Assembly (NCBI GenBank): GCA_003254885.1
Contig: QANT01000210.1
Location: 1 to 36,916 of the forward strand
Source of the DNA: Purshia tridentata
Lineage: Eukaryota; Streptophyta; Magnoliopsida; Rosales; Rosaceae
DNA length: 36,916 nucleotides
Direction: 5' to 3'
Numbering within the stretch: the stretch's first letter is position 1; each line of letters begins with the position of its first letter. The translations under genes were made by a program, and so were the position numbers. Shown here one piece after another: positions 33,827 through 36,916 of the stretch. The notes beneath the pieces are model-generated. The model saw only the letters and a program-made list of their open reading frames with translations. It searched no databases and was not told the origin of the DNA.

Positions 33827-34137
33827 GGTCTGTTTGACAGTGCTTTTAGAATTGCCAAAAGCGTTTTCAGATTAGTAAAAGCGCTTTTAAATTAGTAAAA
33901 GCGCTTTTAGTAGCGTTTGGCAGAAATATATATAAGTACTTCTGGGTTATAAAAGCGCTTTTAAAGAGTTTTTTGAAAAGCACCTAACATGTACTTTCAT
34001 CAAAAAGCATTTCAAGTACTTTTGCATGAACTACTTAAAATTTTTATAAAAATTTGTATGTGCTTCTTTACAAAACCGCTTCTAGCAAAAGTGCTACTAA
34101 ATAAAAGCACTTCTAAGAAACATTGCCAAACAGGCCC
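33827..34137. mobile_element. MITE-like element of about 311 bp with TIRs and AAAAGCGCTTTT repeats
   Basis: The ends GGTCTGTTTGACAGTGCTTT and the reverse complement of the right end (GGGCCTGTTTGGCAATGTTT) form imperfect terminal inverted repeats. The interior has three copies of the 12-base palindrome AAAAGCGCTTTT (33877-33888, 33897-33908, 33951-33962) and degenerate AAAAGTGCTT or AAGCACTT copies elsewhere. The GGxCTGTTTGGC end type is common among small non-autonomous DNA elements of plants. A target-site duplication is not clean. Confidence 0.65.
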
Positions 34138-35199
34138 TAAAACAACTGAAGGATTTCAATTTTATACAAACATAACCATATATATATTTGGGCATATTTT
34201 CTTTTTTCTTTTTGGTAATAAATAATAATTAGTTTTTCCTTTTTCGTTTACTAAAAGAATCTATGTATGGCTTGCATGTTACATTATATTATTGCGAGTT
34301 TTACAACTTTTATTGATGAGTGATTTCACATTTTCTCCTTATTAATCAATGATAGTTAGATACATATCTAATTTTGTATTTTTTCATATTGTTAAATTTC
34401 AATTGACTAATAAGGAGAAATTGATCGCCTCCAAATATTATTCTTAAAAAATAATTTGATTAGTACGAGATCAACACAAAAAAGATTAGTATAAGATCTA
34501 AATTCAAATAACTAAACTTATTTTGTATTAGTTGAACTGTCTAATCTGTCATATCATTTCAATAAATAAAAGTTTTGATAATAATCTGTGTCTCTAGTTA
34601 AATATTGTACATATTTGGTTGAGTTCTAAGTGGGATCTAGCTAAGACAAAGATAGCCACCATAAGAAAATAGATACATAGCTTAATATTCTCATCACAGT
34701 CATGGTATATTTAAAGCTCGAACATCCAGTACACAATAATTTATCGTAAAGAGAGATAGATTGGATTAGGAATGGTCGGGTCGGTACGTGTATGTACGTG
34801 CATGGTTAATCAACAAGATGTTGATGATTTGATTTTGAGTGATGAGTCACCAACCGGGGCATGGAGAGTGGAGACCATTGCTAGTACAGAAAAACGACCT
34901 TACAATAATGTCGTACTCGTACCCCCCACTCCTGTCAGCAGCCTACGGCATTTGACATTGTAGCACGTGTACTGGTGATATGCCCTAGCCAGCTAACTAG
35001 AGGACTAAGGAAAGCCTGGAAAGGCACTCGATCATTAAAAAGGGAGACGACCATCATAAACAGTTAATTAAATGTTACAGTTTGGTTAGGCTGTTATAGT
35101 TTGTTAGATTGGATAGCTGGCCATATGATTGGCTACGATTGTCTTGTTAGTTAATTAAGACTTAATTAGTAACATAAATAATATCAATATACAGAAGAT

Positions 35200-35219
35200 T
35201 TCTCTCTCTCTCTCTCTCT
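35200..35219. repeat. (TC)n microsatellite
   Basis: About ten TC units are read directly. Confidence 0.9.
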
Positions 35220-36400
35220 TTTACTTTTTCTCTGAGATTTTCTCTTCCATTTTCTCTTCTCACAAACACTCCAAGAATCTTAAAATTAATCATATGGGTT
35301 TTTCCAATAAAAGAAGGAATATGGTAATCTGTAGCAGCTGCAACAACAGCCCAATTTAGAGTGTCAATTGTCAATGTCATACGGATCACAATTATATATG
35401 ACCAATTCAACTGAAAGCAAGAGACAAGCAGCTCATATATACCATAAAATTAAAATATATAGGAGGCTTTTAGATTAAAGCTCCTCACCCCTTGTTACTA
35501 TTCAAGCACCCTACTCCAATATAAAAATCTTGGCTCCCATTTTCACTTTGCCCATTGGATCCATGTTGTATATGAATCTCAAGAATTCTCCCCCCTTTCT
35601 CTCTAAACCAAGATTATCATGTTAAATTTCACATTTGAAATTTTTTGAGAAAGTTTAATTAGAATATTGCAGCTGGGGTAATTAATTACGGACTGGGTTG
35701 ATTTTATAGGAGCTAGATTTTGTATGTTTAAGTAATATCAAGGTCAATTAATGTCAAATAATTAGGCCATTAAATCTAATATTCCGAATATATAGGGCAA
35801 TTATATCATGATCAATTAATGTCAAAGAATTGTCAATTGTCATACACTTATTATATTCATACCATACAATTCCTCATGATCATATATGTCTTAAATTCAC
35901 ACATGTTTCATGTGGGAATGTGTTCAGAAACCATAATTCAGCGATCAACAATTATTATATAAAAAAAAGCTAGCGTGGAGCAGCTGACGCCTTAGAGTTG
36001 AAGAATCGATATAATTAAAAAACGAAAACAGTAAACGGTAGGATTTAAACACATTGAAATTTGGTGTGTATCCGCAGTAGCAATATATGATTAATTGAAC
36101 TGTACTACTTTTCCTCTGGTAGCTGGCTAGCTATAGAGTAATACAGTCGTAGACTAGGATAACTGCATCTCTATTATTTTTGTGTATATTCTGTAAAGAG
36201 TTAACGTCTAAGCCCCAATGAGGAGGGTCCTTGACAGTTCCACTACAGAGGGGGAGGGGGGGGTCTATTTCAGAGTGAGTAGTACGTATAGATAAGCCTT
36301 TCAAAAAGTCTGTATAAACCAAGGCAACCACCCATATGATGCAGGCACGCAGGCAGGCAGCCATATCTCACCTTCTTCATCACATCATTTCTCTCATTCA

Positions 36401-36418
36401 ATATATATATATATATAT
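36401..36418. repeat. (AT)n microsatellite
   Basis: Nine AT units are read directly. Confidence 0.9.
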
Positions 36419-36796
36419 GTGGCATGCATTATTGTTACAAAAAGAAGAGAATATTCCAGAGTGATGGGAGAGCGAATAGCTAGCTGCTACCTACCTACTA
36501 CTCTACATTGACCATATAAACACAGCAGTTAAAATGGGTGTTCCATCGGATATATGCACGCCCCTATAGTATTCTAGATTAAAGAGATAAGTACTTGTGG
36601 CCCTCCCTTCATATATTTACACGTACCGTCAAAACTTAAAAAACAAACTGCAATTTAGTATCTTAACTATATATATATATATAGTAATGTTCTATTGTGA
36701 GGATTCCTCTTGTAGGGCTTATAAGAGTTATTTTATATCGATTTGAACCGTTTATTTTTTTATCTTCATTGATAGATCATCCTTGCAAAAAATTAG

Positions 36797-36916
36797 CCAA
36801 ATCGGAAACCATTTACCTATTTAACTTTGACCAAATAAGTATACGGTTTCATAAAAAATATTTGGTTCGTCTATTTGTTTGGTCAAAGTTAAATAGGCAA
36901 ACGGTTTCCGATTTGG
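36797..36916. mobile_element. Fold-back element cut by the window edge
   Basis: The arm 36797-36845 (starts CCAAATCGGAAACC) pairs with 36868-36916 with about five mismatches in 49, around a 22-base loop. The right arm is still pairing at the last base of the window, and the left flank (for example CATCCTTGCAAAAAATTAG) may also belong to the left arm. It is a long inverted-repeat MITE or snap-back element whose right half lies outside the window. Confidence 0.75.

Larger units (their letters stand above)
34138..36796. other. Gene-poor intergenic region
   Basis: AT-rich DNA without a recognised gene. It has a (TC)n run at 35200-35219, a (TA)n run at 36401-36418 and a G-rich run near 36250. A 63-codon frame at 34772-34963 starts with ATG but has no signal peptide, domain or homologue I know, so it is not called as a gene. 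Confidence 0.5.

Noticed and set aside
33877-33962. CRISPR-like spaced repeats
   Set aside because: The repeats are 12-base palindromes with irregular spacing inside a plant transposon-like element; there are no spacers of regular length and no cas genes.
33989-34225. 78-codon frame
   Set aside because: It overlaps and runs out of the MITE-like element; its composition follows the repeat.
34772-34963. 63-codon ATG frame
   Set aside because: No domain, signal or homologue recognised, and its length is expected by chance; kept only as a note in the gene-poor region.
36131-36364. 77-codon - strand frame
   Set aside because: No conserved motif; it spans a G-rich run and a GCAGGCAG-type repeat, so it is probably random.
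1-36916. tRNA, rRNA or known microRNA precursor genes
   Set aside because: I looked for T-loop GGTTCGAAnCC words and for common conserved plant microRNA sequences on the printed strand and saw none that fit; a covariance-model scan was not possible.

Overview
This window looks like nuclear DNA from a eudicot plant, probably a rosid; Rosaceae is my best guess but is not proven. It has AT-rich intergenic DNA, GT-AG introns in phases that conserve reading frames, microsatellites, MITE-like fold-backs, and proteins that match land-plant families closely. There is no bacterial or viral gene organisation. Exon models were built by hand from conserved protein blocks and splice consensus; every multi-exon model closes in frame.

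Layout: 1-3100 is gene-poor DNA upstream of a KAT-type inward-rectifying K+ channel (3188-7006, +, 11 exons, 787 aa). Convergent with it is an MNS3-type GH47 alpha-mannosidase (7551-11015, -, 6 exons, 630 aa). A small secreted IDA-like peptide precursor (12907-13311, +) follows, then the intronless nuclear-encoded mitochondrial group II intron maturase nMAT1 (14639-16708, +). Next come a broken DUF538 copy (17613-18012, -), a divergent SAR1-like small GTPase (18915-19919, -, 3 exons), a frameshifted first-exon fragment of an oil-body lipase (OBL1-like, 21065-21342, +) and an intact DUF538 gene (22995-23453, -). A TOD1/MUCI70-type DUF616 gene (24469-27089, -, 4 exons) precedes two divergently transcribed paralogues of a TPR-like, probably plastid, family (27662-28961, - and 29744-32087, +). 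The last 4.8 kb has no convincing gene and holds three palindromic/MITE-like elements.

How the genes fit together: this is not an operon. The order is informative, however. From memory of Arabidopsis locus numbers, MNS3, nMAT1 and a DUF538 gene are neighbours on chromosome 1 (At1g30000-At1g30020), while TOD1, a DUF538 gene and KAT1 are neighbours on chromosome 5 (At5g46220-At5g46240). This window interleaves both sets, as expected of an unduplicated ancestral block whose Arabidopsis copies were fractionated. KAT1 and TOD1 orthologues are both linked to guard-cell turgor, so their retained proximity deserves attention.

The most unusual items are the SAR1-like GTPase with altered switch motifs, the ankyrin-like repeats kept in a KAT channel, the maturase whose RT catalytic YADD box reads YGGH, the head-to-head TPR-like pair, the IDA-like peptide with a Cys where the family has a basic residue, and several near-perfect fold-backs.
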